Source: Bacteroides fragilis
Lineage (GTDB): Bacteria > Bacteroidota > Bacteroidia > Bacteroidales > Bacteroidaceae
NCBI RefSeq assembly: GCF_002849695.1
Contig: NZ_CP018937.1
Location: forward strand, 372,001-436,000
Length of the DNA stretch: 64,000 bases
Reading direction: 5' to 3'
Part shown: positions 31,001 to 38,981 of the stretch, piece after piece
Layout of the letters: each line of letters starts with the position of its first letter
How positions within the stretch are numbered: the stretch's first letter is position 1
The notes under the pieces: generated by a model
Seen by the model: only the letters and a program-made list of their open reading frames with translations
Databases searched by the model: none
What the model was told of the DNA's origin: nothing
Made by a program: the position numbers and the translations under genes

Positions 31001-31392
31001 TTTCTCTGCTTTTGTTGTTGAGTTGTCTGTACATCTTTTCTTGCTTCTTGCGTCGCAGATACTACAACCTGATTGTCTACAATTTTGTAAGTGTATCCCG
31101 AATTCTTGAATACTTCGTTCAGTACAGTTTCGATCGGAGCATCCGACACATTGATGGATACTTTCTTGTTCAGCTTTACCTGATTGTCATTGTAGAAGAA
31201 AGTATACTCGCTTTGTTTTTCAAGTTCACGCAGTACACTCTCGATGGATACGTTTGTCTTCGTCATTGAAATCTTTAGTACTTGAGCGAAGGCACTCACA
31301 GGTACCATAGCTATCAGGCTAACTGCCAAAGCAAAAGCCAGATGCTTTTTCATTCTTTGCGGACTAAACCACCGCATGTTGCATTTTCTCAT
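28075..31392 (-). CDS. SusC-family TonB-dependent transporter with STN domain (SusC1)
   Basis: 1105 residues: signal peptide (1-36, ending VSAFA), STN domain (about 38-112), carboxypeptidase-regulatory-like domain (about 132-205), TonB-box-like DEVVVVGYG (about 209-217), plug and beta-barrel ending VSLGLKVSF. The STN domain marks SusC proteins that signal to a FecR-type anti-sigma factor. Its first 101 codons and 168 bases of leader are identical, in inverted orientation, to SusC4, while the barrels differ. No sigma or anti-sigma gene is adjacent in this orientation. A candidate inversion site lies 150 bases upstream. I infer that this is a non-selected cassette of the switch. Confidence 0.93.
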   Translation of the reverse strand: MRKCNMRWFSPQRMKKHLAFALAVSLIAMVPVSAFAQVLKISMTKTNVSIESVLRELEKQSEYTFFYNDNQVKLNKKVSINVSDAPIETVLNEVFKNSGYTYKIVDNQVVVSATQEARKDVQTTQQQKQRKVSGVVKDAMGEAIIGASVVEKGAPSNGTITDINGQFSLTVGGNELQITYIGYMPETVSLKPGVTSYNVTMKEDTKTLDEVVVVGYGVQKKANLTGAVSSINAEALESRSVSSVSAAMAGTMPGVTAIQSSGAPGLQTGTITVRGKNSVNAANPLVIVDGVPGSMNTIDPQDIESLTVLKDAASAAIYGVQAANGVILITTKKGKKGQDAKVSYSGSVAWATPTTKLNFLGSADYAMLYNEAVKNENPNAALPYSDEDIELFRNGTDPIGHPNTDWYKETFKNFAFEQQHNFSINGGSEKTNYSASVGYLYQGGLTNENDYNRFTGRINVESEISKWFSAGLNVSGYRGTREDGAVGFATLMSEVTRNSPTLPVYNEDGTFNYSGKANPVAELGRTGFYRQMDQQLNAILHATVHILPELSVKGLFSVRNDIRNIDYFKKHYSYGTGSNISDSGLREGYDKYYIWNEYTSQLLVNYNKTFKQHTIGALFGFEQWEQLYKYTEATRKGGGSDELTESLNTLDKSSQTNSDGGTELARRSYFGRIQYDYADKYLFEANLRADASSRFPKDNRWGVFPAFSAGWRISEENFIKDNLNWMSNLKLRLGWGRTGNEELSDIYPAVATYAYGSYMFGNTLNTTAYEARYVNSALQWATVTNYEVGLDAGFLDNKLGFELSVYKKKTDDMLLKLPVQGILGMSAPVQNAGSVENTGFDLNIFHNNRINKDFSYAVNLNLAYVKNRITNLEGTEGEDPDNNKLWRLEGYPIGSFYGYKAIGYFNTEEELANEPKRTGTEKLGDIKYADLNGDGKIDAANDRTVIGQNFPSWTGGLSINLYWKDFDFSALFQGAFDVDKYCEAESSYAFYNGGKVLKKHLDRWTPENHNASYPRITKDSQTNFVTSSFWLEDASYVRLKNVSLGYNLPKSWLNRIGVSRIKVYVAGENLLTFCGLEDIDPEESSTRGWSYTNVKKVSLGLKVSF

Positions 31393-31560
31393 AAATACGA
31401 TTAATTATTAGATTGTAATTTTGATTGATAAAGTGAGCACAGGACACTTCTAAAGCATCGCTGCACCAGGTTAACGTCATTTACGGTTTCTCTCTCATTC
31501 TTTTCTTTATTAATTTAGGTTTAAAATTTGATGTTTGGTATAAGTTCTAAACGAACTTGG
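31088..31560 (-). repeat. Left copy of a 473-bp inverted repeat (SusC1 leader and STN codons)
   Basis: I compared this stretch line by line with the reverse complement of 44955-45427 and found no difference. It covers the candidate inversion site, the SusC1 leader and the first 101 codons. Identity stops abruptly at both ends. Repeats this long can also recombine by RecA, exchanging the SusC bodies or homogenising the shared part. Confidence 0.93.
31543..31557 (+). repeat. Outer inversion site, left copy
   Basis: AGTTCTAAACGAACT fits AGTYYYN4GDACT, the consensus I recall for sites of the B. fragilis invertase Tsr0667. The same 15 bases occur in opposite orientation at 44958-44972. Recombination would invert about 13.4 kb and put fecR in front of SusC1. 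Confidence 0.75.
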
Positions 31561-31645
31561 GCAGAAGAGATGTAAAACCGGTTATCACCTGAATGGTTAT
31601 AAATGAGGAAATTGCAGTTCTGAATATTATAAATTGGGACATAAA

Positions 31646-31679
31646 AAAGCCCGCTCATGTATTACCATGAACGGGCTTT
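31646..31679 (-). terminator. Terminator after SusD2
   Basis: Arms AAAGCCCG and CGGGCTTT, extended by TCATG/CATGA, are followed on the minus strand by a run of T. It isolates SusC1 from SusCD2. After an outer-pair inversion it would lie just upstream of SusC4 and insulate that gene. Confidence 0.85.
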
Positions 31680-31706
31680 AACCCTCAATAAATAATGTGT
31701 GTTAAA

Positions 31707-33467
31707 TTAATATCCCGGATTCTGATCGTTTTTCAACAATGGATTCAAGTCAATTGCACCTTGAGGTATAGGCATAAGCATCAAACGCTCATCCCAAACT
31801 TTGTTGATTACAACATATCCGTTTGGAGCATAAGAAGGACCATTCATAGCCTTGCTGCAATAGTCGTTTCCATAGCGGCGTATATCATCAAAACGATGGC
31901 CTTCTGCCGCTAATTCAATACGCCGTTCATTACGTACAAAAGCCAGAGCTTCTTCTTTAGAAGGCATGGAAGTCGGTACATCCGGCATACCACAACGATC
32001 GCGCAGGTCATTCAATGCTTTCTGTACTTCTGTATCCCATCCGGAGTTCTGGATACGTGCTTCTGCGTATGTCAGCAATACTTCAGCATAGCGAATCACC
32101 GGATAATCTTCTTCAGCAGTCCAAGTATCATAAGGATCGAGAGTAACCATTTTACGATAAAAATATCCCGTCCATGATTCATTACCATCTTTATTTATCA
32201 GATCCGGATCCCAACGGAAATAGAATGTGCCTTTAACAGTTTCATGCCATCCTTTGAAAGGGAACATCATAGATACATATAAACGACTGTCACGATTGCG
32301 GAATTCTTTCATATAGTCGTATTTCATAATATCCGTTTGCGGAACTTTTTCAATGAATTGAGATTGGCTCATATCTTTAAAGTCTTTCCATATTTCGGCA
32401 TAACGTTCTTTACGCTGTTCCATAGTGATGTCATTACGCATTGTTTTACCATCCACATCCCAGTATGCGTCAATTAAGTCCTGCATCGGTTCATAAGAAC
32501 AGTATCCGTCGTATTGAGAGAATGATTTGGGTATGAAATATGTATATCTTGTCCAATCATAGTTGTTTGCATCAGCCATGTACTCACGTGTTACAATATA
32601 CTCCGGATTGGCGGGAGATGCGTTACCTTTGTGCCACAATGATTCATAACTGAACATACCTTTCACGAATTTATCTTTATCGATACCTTTGGCTGCATAA
32701 TCAATATAAGCATCCATTTCGTTGGCTTCTTTTTGTTGCGCTGTGGTGAGTGACGACACACGGAACAGAGAATGATGTCCTTCAGAAATGATTTTTCCGG
32801 CAGATGACTCTGCTTCGGCGTAATTTCCAAAATACAAGGCGGCACGTGCACGAAGGGCCAGAGCACCGGCACGAGTGATACGTCCTGTTTCATACATGTA
32901 GCTACCGTTATAACTATCAGGAAGGATTTCCGCTATTTCTGCCAATTCGTCAAGAATGAACTTCCGGACAGTTTCCACTTCGTCACGTTTAACATTCGGT
33001 GCGTCATAAGCTAAAACGTCCGTAATTACCGGAACTTTTCCGAATTTCGTGGTCAAATCAAGATAACTTAAAGCGCGGAAAAAACGTGCTTCTGCCTTCA
33101 TGCGTGTTTTTAGTTCATCACTGACTGCACATTTATCTACATTAGCAATAAAGTTATTCACTACACGAACGGTACCAAAATAGTAGCTTCCATATCCATT
33201 GGCTGTACTTATACCGTTTTGTTGTACCATTTCGAAGTTTCCTTCCCAAGGTTTGTGGCTATGTGCATTATCTGTACACAATTCATCCCAAATGTCTACA
33301 CCATCCAATGTAGAATAGCAGGTATTTAAAGCATACCATGCATCTTTTTCCGTTTGCCAAAAGTTTTCTGCTGCAATGTCAGCAGGTGGAACCACATCTA
33401 AATCGCAGGCTGTTAACGCTCCTGTGAGACATAATCCCAATGCAATTTTTCTTATATTGTTTTTCAT
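31707..33467 (-). CDS. SusD-family lipoprotein (SusD2)
   Basis: A 586-residue lipoprotein with lipobox LTAC and family motifs DVVPPADIAAENFWQTEKDAW near the N-terminus, ARFFRALSYLDLTTKFGKVPVITD in the TPR part and NPLLKNDQNPGY at the C-terminus. It is clearly paralogous to SusD4 along its length (shared IAAE, KDAWY, RDSRLY/MY, LNDLRDRCGMPDVP). The two probably bind related glycans. The gene lies 28 bases behind SusC2 and ends at a strong terminator, so the pair is a self-contained cassette. Confidence 0.93.
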   Translation of the reverse strand: MKNNIRKIALGLCLTGALTACDLDVVPPADIAAENFWQTEKDAWYALNTCYSTLDGVDIWDELCTDNAHSHKPWEGNFEMVQQNGISTANGYGSYYFGTVRVVNNFIANVDKCAVSDELKTRMKAEARFFRALSYLDLTTKFGKVPVITDVLAYDAPNVKRDEVETVRKFILDELAEIAEILPDSYNGSYMYETGRITRAGALALRARAALYFGNYAEAESSAGKIISEGHHSLFRVSSLTTAQQKEANEMDAYIDYAAKGIDKDKFVKGMFSYESLWHKGNASPANPEYIVTREYMADANNYDWTRYTYFIPKSFSQYDGYCSYEPMQDLIDAYWDVDGKTMRNDITMEQRKERYAEIWKDFKDMSQSQFIEKVPQTDIMKYDYMKEFRNRDSRLYVSMMFPFKGWHETVKGTFYFRWDPDLINKDGNESWTGYFYRKMVTLDPYDTWTAEEDYPVIRYAEVLLTYAEARIQNSGWDTEVQKALNDLRDRCGMPDVPTSMPSKEEALAFVRNERRIELAAEGHRFDDIRRYGNDYCSKAMNGPSYAPNGYVVINKVWDERLMLMPIPQGAIDLNPLLKNDQNPGY

Positions 33468-33495
33468 TGTGAATTCTATTTTTTAATGAATGATT

Positions 33496-36400
33496 TTAGA
33501 ATGATATGTTTACACCAAATGCTACCGATTTGGTTCCCAGCGTATAAATCACACCACCGGCTGTTTCCGGATCAAAGTCTTCCATCTTTTTATCAGCACG
33601 TACTGTGAACAGGTTTTCTCCTGTTACATATACCTTCAATGACTGCAATCCCCAGCTCTTCACTGTGGCAGATGGTACCGTATATCCCAATGACAAAGTC
33701 TTGAAACGGAAATAGTCCGAGTCAAACAAATGATAATCACTGAAATTACGATTATAAGTTGTGTGTACACTACTTGCCGAGTAGAGACGAGGATAAGCAG
33801 CATATGGATTTGGATTCTCTTCTGTCCATCTCTTCAGATGGTATTTTCTTGGGTTATCCTGACCATGGTAGAATGGGTGAACACCATATACGTCAAATGC
33901 TACCTTAGTTCCACTGATTCCTTGTCCAAACATACTGAATTCAAAACCTTTATATTGTAGACTTAAGTTTACACCATATGTGAAGTCGGGCACATCTTTA
34001 CCAAGAATAGTACGATCTTCGTCTGTGATCTCCTGTTTGTACTCGATGTCACGTTGAGGAACAAATTTAACATCACCTGCATTAGGTACTACTCCACTTA
34101 ATGTGTAGTAATGCCCGGCATCAATATCAGCTTGAGTATACAGTCCGTCTGTTTTAAATCCATAGAAAGAACCGATTGATTCCCCTTTTTTCAGGATATA
34201 CTTCACGATATAACTGCTGGTCTGAATAATATTGTCCGAACCGCCTAAGTTGGTAATTTTATTTTTATTGGTAGCAATGTTAGCTCCGATGCTGTAGTTA
34301 ACAGCTCCAATCTTGTTACGGTGATTCAAGGCTAATTCGAAACCTGTGTTTTTCACTTTACCAATGTTTTGTGAAGGTGCAGCTGTGATACCGGTTTCTG
34401 TAGGTACGTTATATCCCAACAAAATATCACTTGTGTTTTTGATATAGTAATCAGCTGTTACACCCAGAAGTCCATTGAAAATGTCGAAGTCCAAACCAAT
34501 ATCAGTTAAAGCAACTTTTTCCCAACCGAGCGTTTCATTAGCAGGTTTGGATTCACCGATACCGATTACGGGCGAATCACTGAAATTATAATGGTTTCCA
34601 CTGCTGTAATTCTGAAAATAATCATAATTTCCTACATTGTTTATATTACCAAGAGTACCATAAGAAGCTCTGATTTTCAGATTATTGATCCACTCGATGT
34701 CTTTCATGAAGCCTTCTTCATTCATTCTCCATCCAGCCGAGAATGAAGGAAAATATCCCCAACGGTGATCTTTGTGGAAACGTGAAGATGCATCTGCACG
34801 CATGTTTACTTCCAATAAATACCGATCCATCAAAGTATAGTTAACACGAGCAAAATAAGACAACATCTTATATTCTGATGAACCTGCACCATTGGTATAG
34901 CCTGCTCCCGACGTAGAGCCGGCTTCCATATCTGTTAATGCGTCAGATGGAAACTCTTCACGTGATCCTGCCAGTCTTTCATATTTATAATGCTCGTAAG
35001 ATGTACCTACCAATGCTCCTACTGAATGTTTATCATTCGACCAGTCATATCTGGCTGTCGCCGTATAAAGCATTGTATTTGTACTCTGCCAGTCCATACT
35101 CATTTTATTTTTGGTTACTCCGGTTCCAACTATTTCTTCTCCGGAAAAGTAATTTATGGCATTAGGTTGTAAGGCGGTGTAACTTTTGCTCTTATATTCA
35201 TATCCTTTGAATACACCTTGTCCGCTAATAATAAGCCCTTTTACCGGTTTGATATCAAAACCGAGATCGTACATGGTATTTTCACTTTTTGATTTACTCC
35301 AATCCGATTTGCTCAATGCACGGAGTGGATTGTTTGTGATGAAGCTACTTGTTGCTGATTGACCTCCGTTCACAGTTCCCCAATCACCATTTGACTGTTT
35401 TGCAACGAATGTAACCGGTACCATTGAGAAACTGGCCAATGAAGGTGCGCCACAATCACGGTCGGAATCATTGCGGATATATTTTACTCCTGCCTTTACA
35501 GTCAGCCACTTGGTGATATCTGAACTCAGATTGGTATTCAAGTTGTAACGTTGGCTATCTTGTCCGGGGATCATGTTGTCTTTATACACATAGCCCAAAC
35601 CGATAAAGTAACGTATCTTATCTGTTCCACCACTGAAATCCAAGGAATGCTGAGTGGTCAGTACATTTTTGTCTAATATCAGATCATTCCAATCTGTGTT
35701 TGGATATAAGTCTGGTTTAGAACCATCTCTGAAATAGCCAATTTCTTCCTCGGTATACCCTTGGTATTTTCCACCTTTTGGATTGGAATTGTAGAGAGCC
35801 TCATTGTACAACTCTGCATATTGGGTAGAATTGACGTACTCCGGTTTGTAAGTAGGGTTACTCAAACCTACGTAACCACTGTACGAAACGTTCATTTTAT
35901 CATTTTTTCCCTGTTTGGTAGTTACCAATACTACACCATAGGCCGCACGTGAACCGTAAATGGCCGATGAAGCAGCATCTTTCAGGAAAGAAATAGATTC
36001 GATACTATTTGGATCAAGGTTAGAAAAGAATGTGGCATCCGCAATTGCACCATCGATTACGTAGAGAGGTGATGAAGTTCCTAAGTTACCACGTCCACGG
36101 AAGTTAATACTTGGTGTTTGTCCGGGACGTGAAATAACGGTTACTCCAGGTACTGTACCTTGCACAGCCGACAACACGTTCGTCTGTACGCGGTCTTTGA
36201 TTTCATCAGTACTAACCGAAGCTACCGAACCGGTTAAGTTTACTTTCTTTTGTGTACCATAACCTACCACTACCACTTCGTCCAGAGTCTTGGTATCTTC
36301 CTTCATTGTGATACTATAGTTGGTTACTCCCGGATGAATTTTTACGGTTTGTGGCATATAACCAATATAGGTTATTTGCAATTCATTACCTGATACTGTT

Positions 36401-36906
36401 AACTTGAAACCTCCTTCCATATCAGTAATTGTACCATTACTTGCCGATCCTTTTTCTACAACAGAAGCACCAATAATCGGTTCTCCGGCAGTATCTTTCA
36501 CTTGTCCCGTGATACGTACACTTTTCTGTTGTTGGAGAGAGGATGTTTTAGAAGTTTCTATCTTTGCTGCCGAAACAACAATCTGATTATCTACTATTTT
36601 ATAAGTATAACCGGAGTTATTAAAAATCTGATCCAATACTTTCTCAATAGGTGCATCCGTAACATCTACAGAAACTTTCTTACTGAGTTTTACCTGATTG
36701 TCATTGTAAAAGAAGGTATACCCACTTTTTTGCTCTAATTCCCGTATCACATTTTGAATAGAGACATTAGTCCTCTTCATGGATATTTTAAGAATTTGGG
36801 CATAGGTAGTGACAGGCACCATACAAACCAGACAGATTGCCAAAACAAACGCCAGTTGTTTTTTGACTTTTTGCGGGTTAAACCACCGCAGATTGCATTT
36901 TTTCAT
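33496..36906 (-). CDS. SusC-family TonB-dependent transporter with STN domain (SusC2)
   Basis: 1136 residues: signal peptide ending VTTYA, STN domain (about 38-112), CarboxypepD-reg-like domain, DEVVVVGYG, plug and barrel ending VAFGVNISF. The plug segment around IDGAIADATFFSNLDPNSIESISFLKDAASSAIYGSRAAYGVVLV is nearly the same as in SusC4, so these two are close paralogues. The leader just upstream is similar to those of SusC1 and SusC4. A candidate inversion site lies at 37054-37068, and the SusD3 terminator lies beyond it. No promoter of its own is obvious, consistent with a silent cassette. Confidence 0.93.
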   Translation of the reverse strand: MKKCNLRWFNPQKVKKQLAFVLAICLVCMVPVTTYAQILKISMKRTNVSIQNVIRELEQKSGYTFFYNDNQVKLSKKVSVDVTDAPIEKVLDQIFNNSGYTYKIVDNQIVVSAAKIETSKTSSLQQQKSVRITGQVKDTAGEPIIGASVVEKGSASNGTITDMEGGFKLTVSGNELQITYIGYMPQTVKIHPGVTNYSITMKEDTKTLDEVVVVGYGTQKKVNLTGSVASVSTDEIKDRVQTNVLSAVQGTVPGVTVISRPGQTPSINFRGRGNLGTSSPLYVIDGAIADATFFSNLDPNSIESISFLKDAASSAIYGSRAAYGVVLVTTKQGKNDKMNVSYSGYVGLSNPTYKPEYVNSTQYAELYNEALYNSNPKGGKYQGYTEEEIGYFRDGSKPDLYPNTDWNDLILDKNVLTTQHSLDFSGGTDKIRYFIGLGYVYKDNMIPGQDSQRYNLNTNLSSDITKWLTVKAGVKYIRNDSDRDCGAPSLASFSMVPVTFVAKQSNGDWGTVNGGQSATSSFITNNPLRALSKSDWSKSKSENTMYDLGFDIKPVKGLIISGQGVFKGYEYKSKSYTALQPNAINYFSGEEIVGTGVTKNKMSMDWQSTNTMLYTATARYDWSNDKHSVGALVGTSYEHYKYERLAGSREEFPSDALTDMEAGSTSGAGYTNGAGSSEYKMLSYFARVNYTLMDRYLLEVNMRADASSRFHKDHRWGYFPSFSAGWRMNEEGFMKDIEWINNLKIRASYGTLGNINNVGNYDYFQNYSSGNHYNFSDSPVIGIGESKPANETLGWEKVALTDIGLDFDIFNGLLGVTADYYIKNTSDILLGYNVPTETGITAAPSQNIGKVKNTGFELALNHRNKIGAVNYSIGANIATNKNKITNLGGSDNIIQTSSYIVKYILKKGESIGSFYGFKTDGLYTQADIDAGHYYTLSGVVPNAGDVKFVPQRDIEYKQEITDEDRTILGKDVPDFTYGVNLSLQYKGFEFSMFGQGISGTKVAFDVYGVHPFYHGQDNPRKYHLKRWTEENPNPYAAYPRLYSASSVHTTYNRNFSDYHLFDSDYFRFKTLSLGYTVPSATVKSWGLQSLKVYVTGENLFTVRADKKMEDFDPETAGGVIYTLGTKSVAFGVNISF

Positions 36907-37053
36907 AAATACGATTAATTATTAGATTGTAATTTTGATTGATAAAGAGGGTACATGATTCTTTTTGTACCAACGTACCTCGGCTAACTAAGTTGTCATT
37001 TTTCTTTGTGCATTTCTTTCTTTTTATTTAGGTTTAAAATGATGAATTATCCA

Positions 37054-37068
37054 AGTTCCGTATGAACT
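37054..37068 (+). repeat. Middle inversion site, left copy
   Basis: AGTTCCGTATGAACT fits AGTYYYN4GDACT and sits in the 21-base dyad CCAAGTTC-N5-GAACTTGG. The same core occurs inverted at 44910-44924, with 20 bases identical in all. Inversion here would flip about 7.9 kb and link fecR to SusC2. Confidence 0.75.
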
Positions 37069-37124
37069 TGGTATAAGGGCAATTTCAAAAAGACAACTAA
37101 TAATAATCGTATTACATATAGAAA

Positions 37125-37156
37125 GAGGCTTATCTATTTAGTTATAGATAAGCCTC
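37125..37156 (-). terminator. Terminator after SusD3
   Basis: Arms GAGGCTTATCTAT and ATAGATAAGCCTC form a 13-bp stem with a short loop. T-rich sequence follows on the minus strand. It separates cassette 3 from the SusC2 leader, and after middle-pair inversion it would insulate SusC4. Confidence 0.8.
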
Positions 37157-37201
37157 ACATTTTTATTAAAAATCTATTGAAGTACGTTTCGTCAAACGCT
37201 T

Positions 37202-38968
37202 CTAATTACTGGTAGGATTCTGTGTTAAGGTTCCGGGATAAGAATTAATAGCACTTTGTGGAATAAAATAAATAACCCGATAGTCTGTAGCAGGAATTTC
37301 AAGCATGGCATCATGTACTCCGGGATATTTGCGAGTTAATGTTTCACAATTGCGAAATACATCATAACTACGTTCTGCTTGATAGGCCAGCTCTAATTGT
37401 CTCTCTTTTTCTATTCGCGCCTTAGCGTTGGAAGCATTTAAGTCATTATAACCTCCGCCGGGTAAAGAGCGTTCACGAATGATATTCAGATCTGCTTGTG
37501 CATGAGGATAATCACCTTTTTTGGCATATGCTTCTGCGCGATTCAAGTAAACCTCGCCTAAACGAGAGATGACAGGAGAATGTAATTGAGATTCAGCTTC
37601 TCCGCTTGCAGTTCCTTCATTCGAACATTTGAGAATATAGAATTTGGGTTGCCCGCTTGAGAGTTCTATTTCATAATCAATAACACCGTGATAGATTTGA
37701 CCGTCTGAATAGCTGATTGAATATTTTTCTTCACTACTGTTTATTAATGACAATGTGTAATTAGTTTCCCCCTCTTTACAAGTTACAGTGTCACCTCTTT
37801 TAGAAACGGGCAATTGTACATATGTATATCCTGTATGTATGTTGTTTTTGTTGTATACATTCTTTATGAAACGGAATACTTCAACATATTTACCATCACT
37901 ATCCGTGATGTAGCTTGGTGAAATGAAATTTGCTCGTGCATCTACAATCTTTTTCTTGTCAGGACGCCAATCGTTACGTCCCTGTTCATTTAATAAATCC
38001 ATGTATTTGGCACTCGCATACATTTCTCCCCAGCCTTGCTGTCCAGCATAAGAATACATTCCACCAATAGAATTCCAATAATCCGGCTTTTCTGATGCCA
38101 TGATTTTTACTACAAAAATAGATTCTTTATTATTTTCCGGCATGAATGTATTATATCGCATAAAATTTTCACGGGAGAGCAACTCATATTTCAGTCCACC
38201 TTCATCAGTGGTGCTTTCAATGACTTTAGTTGCATAATCAATGGCCAACTGGGCATTTTCACTATTGGGTGCTTCATAAGTTCCACTCATAAATAAATAA
38301 ATACGAGACAACATGGCCCATGCCGCTTCTTTAGATGCATATGCAGGACCTTCTCGTTTGGTTTCTCCATTTTCCATCAATCGGGCCGCTGCTTTCAGGT
38401 CATCAATAGCTTGTTCATAAGTATCTTGAACAGTCGAACGATCAGGAAGATTAAGATTATTCACATCGTCTGGCGTACCGTTTACAATAGGGACTCCCAT
38501 ATGTCCTTCCGGCTTGTCCCAATAAGGACGTCCGAAAGCACGTCCAAGATAAAAATACATCATACCACGGATATAGTAGCATTCACCCAGTTGATAATCA
38601 ATGGTTTTGCTTTGTCCTTCATCAATCATTTTAATAATATTCGAAGCTTGTGCAATAGCTTTGTATCCGGAGTCCCAAAAGCTTTGTAGACGATAATTAT
38701 CAGCATCGCGGGAATAAGAAATAAAATCGAAAAAGGCATCCGTTGATGATTTATCTTTCGCCATATTATCACCCGCATATTCCCCTAAACGATGCATAGG
38801 ATCCGACCAACTTTTTAATTGTGCATAGCATCCATTTACAAGTGACTCTAATGAAGAGGTAGGATCCTGAGTTATTTGTTCGGCTGACATTGAACCATAA
38901 GGAAGTCTGTCTATGTCACAAGCGGTTAAAGTGGCAACCGCACATAGTAGAGTTATTATTTTTTTCAT
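37202..38968 (-). CDS. SusD-family lipoprotein (SusD3)
   Basis: A 588-residue lipoprotein with lipobox LTAC, N-terminal DIDRLPYGSMSAEQ, the TPR stretch GECYYIRGMMYFYLGRAFGRPYWDKPEG and the family end IPQSAINSYPGTLTQNPTSN. It diverges from SusD1, SusD2 and SusD4 and carries an insertion near residues 360-440. This suggests a third glycan specificity in the cluster. It starts 13 bases behind SusC3. Confidence 0.92.
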   Translation of the reverse strand: MKKIITLLCAVATLTACDIDRLPYGSMSAEQITQDPTSSLESLVNGCYAQLKSWSDPMHRLGEYAGDNMAKDKSSTDAFFDFISYSRDADNYRLQSFWDSGYKAIAQASNIIKMIDEGQSKTIDYQLGECYYIRGMMYFYLGRAFGRPYWDKPEGHMGVPIVNGTPDDVNNLNLPDRSTVQDTYEQAIDDLKAAARLMENGETKREGPAYASKEAAWAMLSRIYLFMSGTYEAPNSENAQLAIDYATKVIESTTDEGGLKYELLSRENFMRYNTFMPENNKESIFVVKIMASEKPDYWNSIGGMYSYAGQQGWGEMYASAKYMDLLNEQGRNDWRPDKKKIVDARANFISPSYITDSDGKYVEVFRFIKNVYNKNNIHTGYTYVQLPVSKRGDTVTCKEGETNYTLSLINSSEEKYSISYSDGQIYHGVIDYEIELSSGQPKFYILKCSNEGTASGEAESQLHSPVISRLGEVYLNRAEAYAKKGDYPHAQADLNIIRERSLPGGGYNDLNASNAKARIEKERQLELAYQAERSYDVFRNCETLTRKYPGVHDAMLEIPATDYRVIYFIPQSAINSYPGTLTQNPTSN

Positions 38969-38981
38969 ATAATCGTTACTT

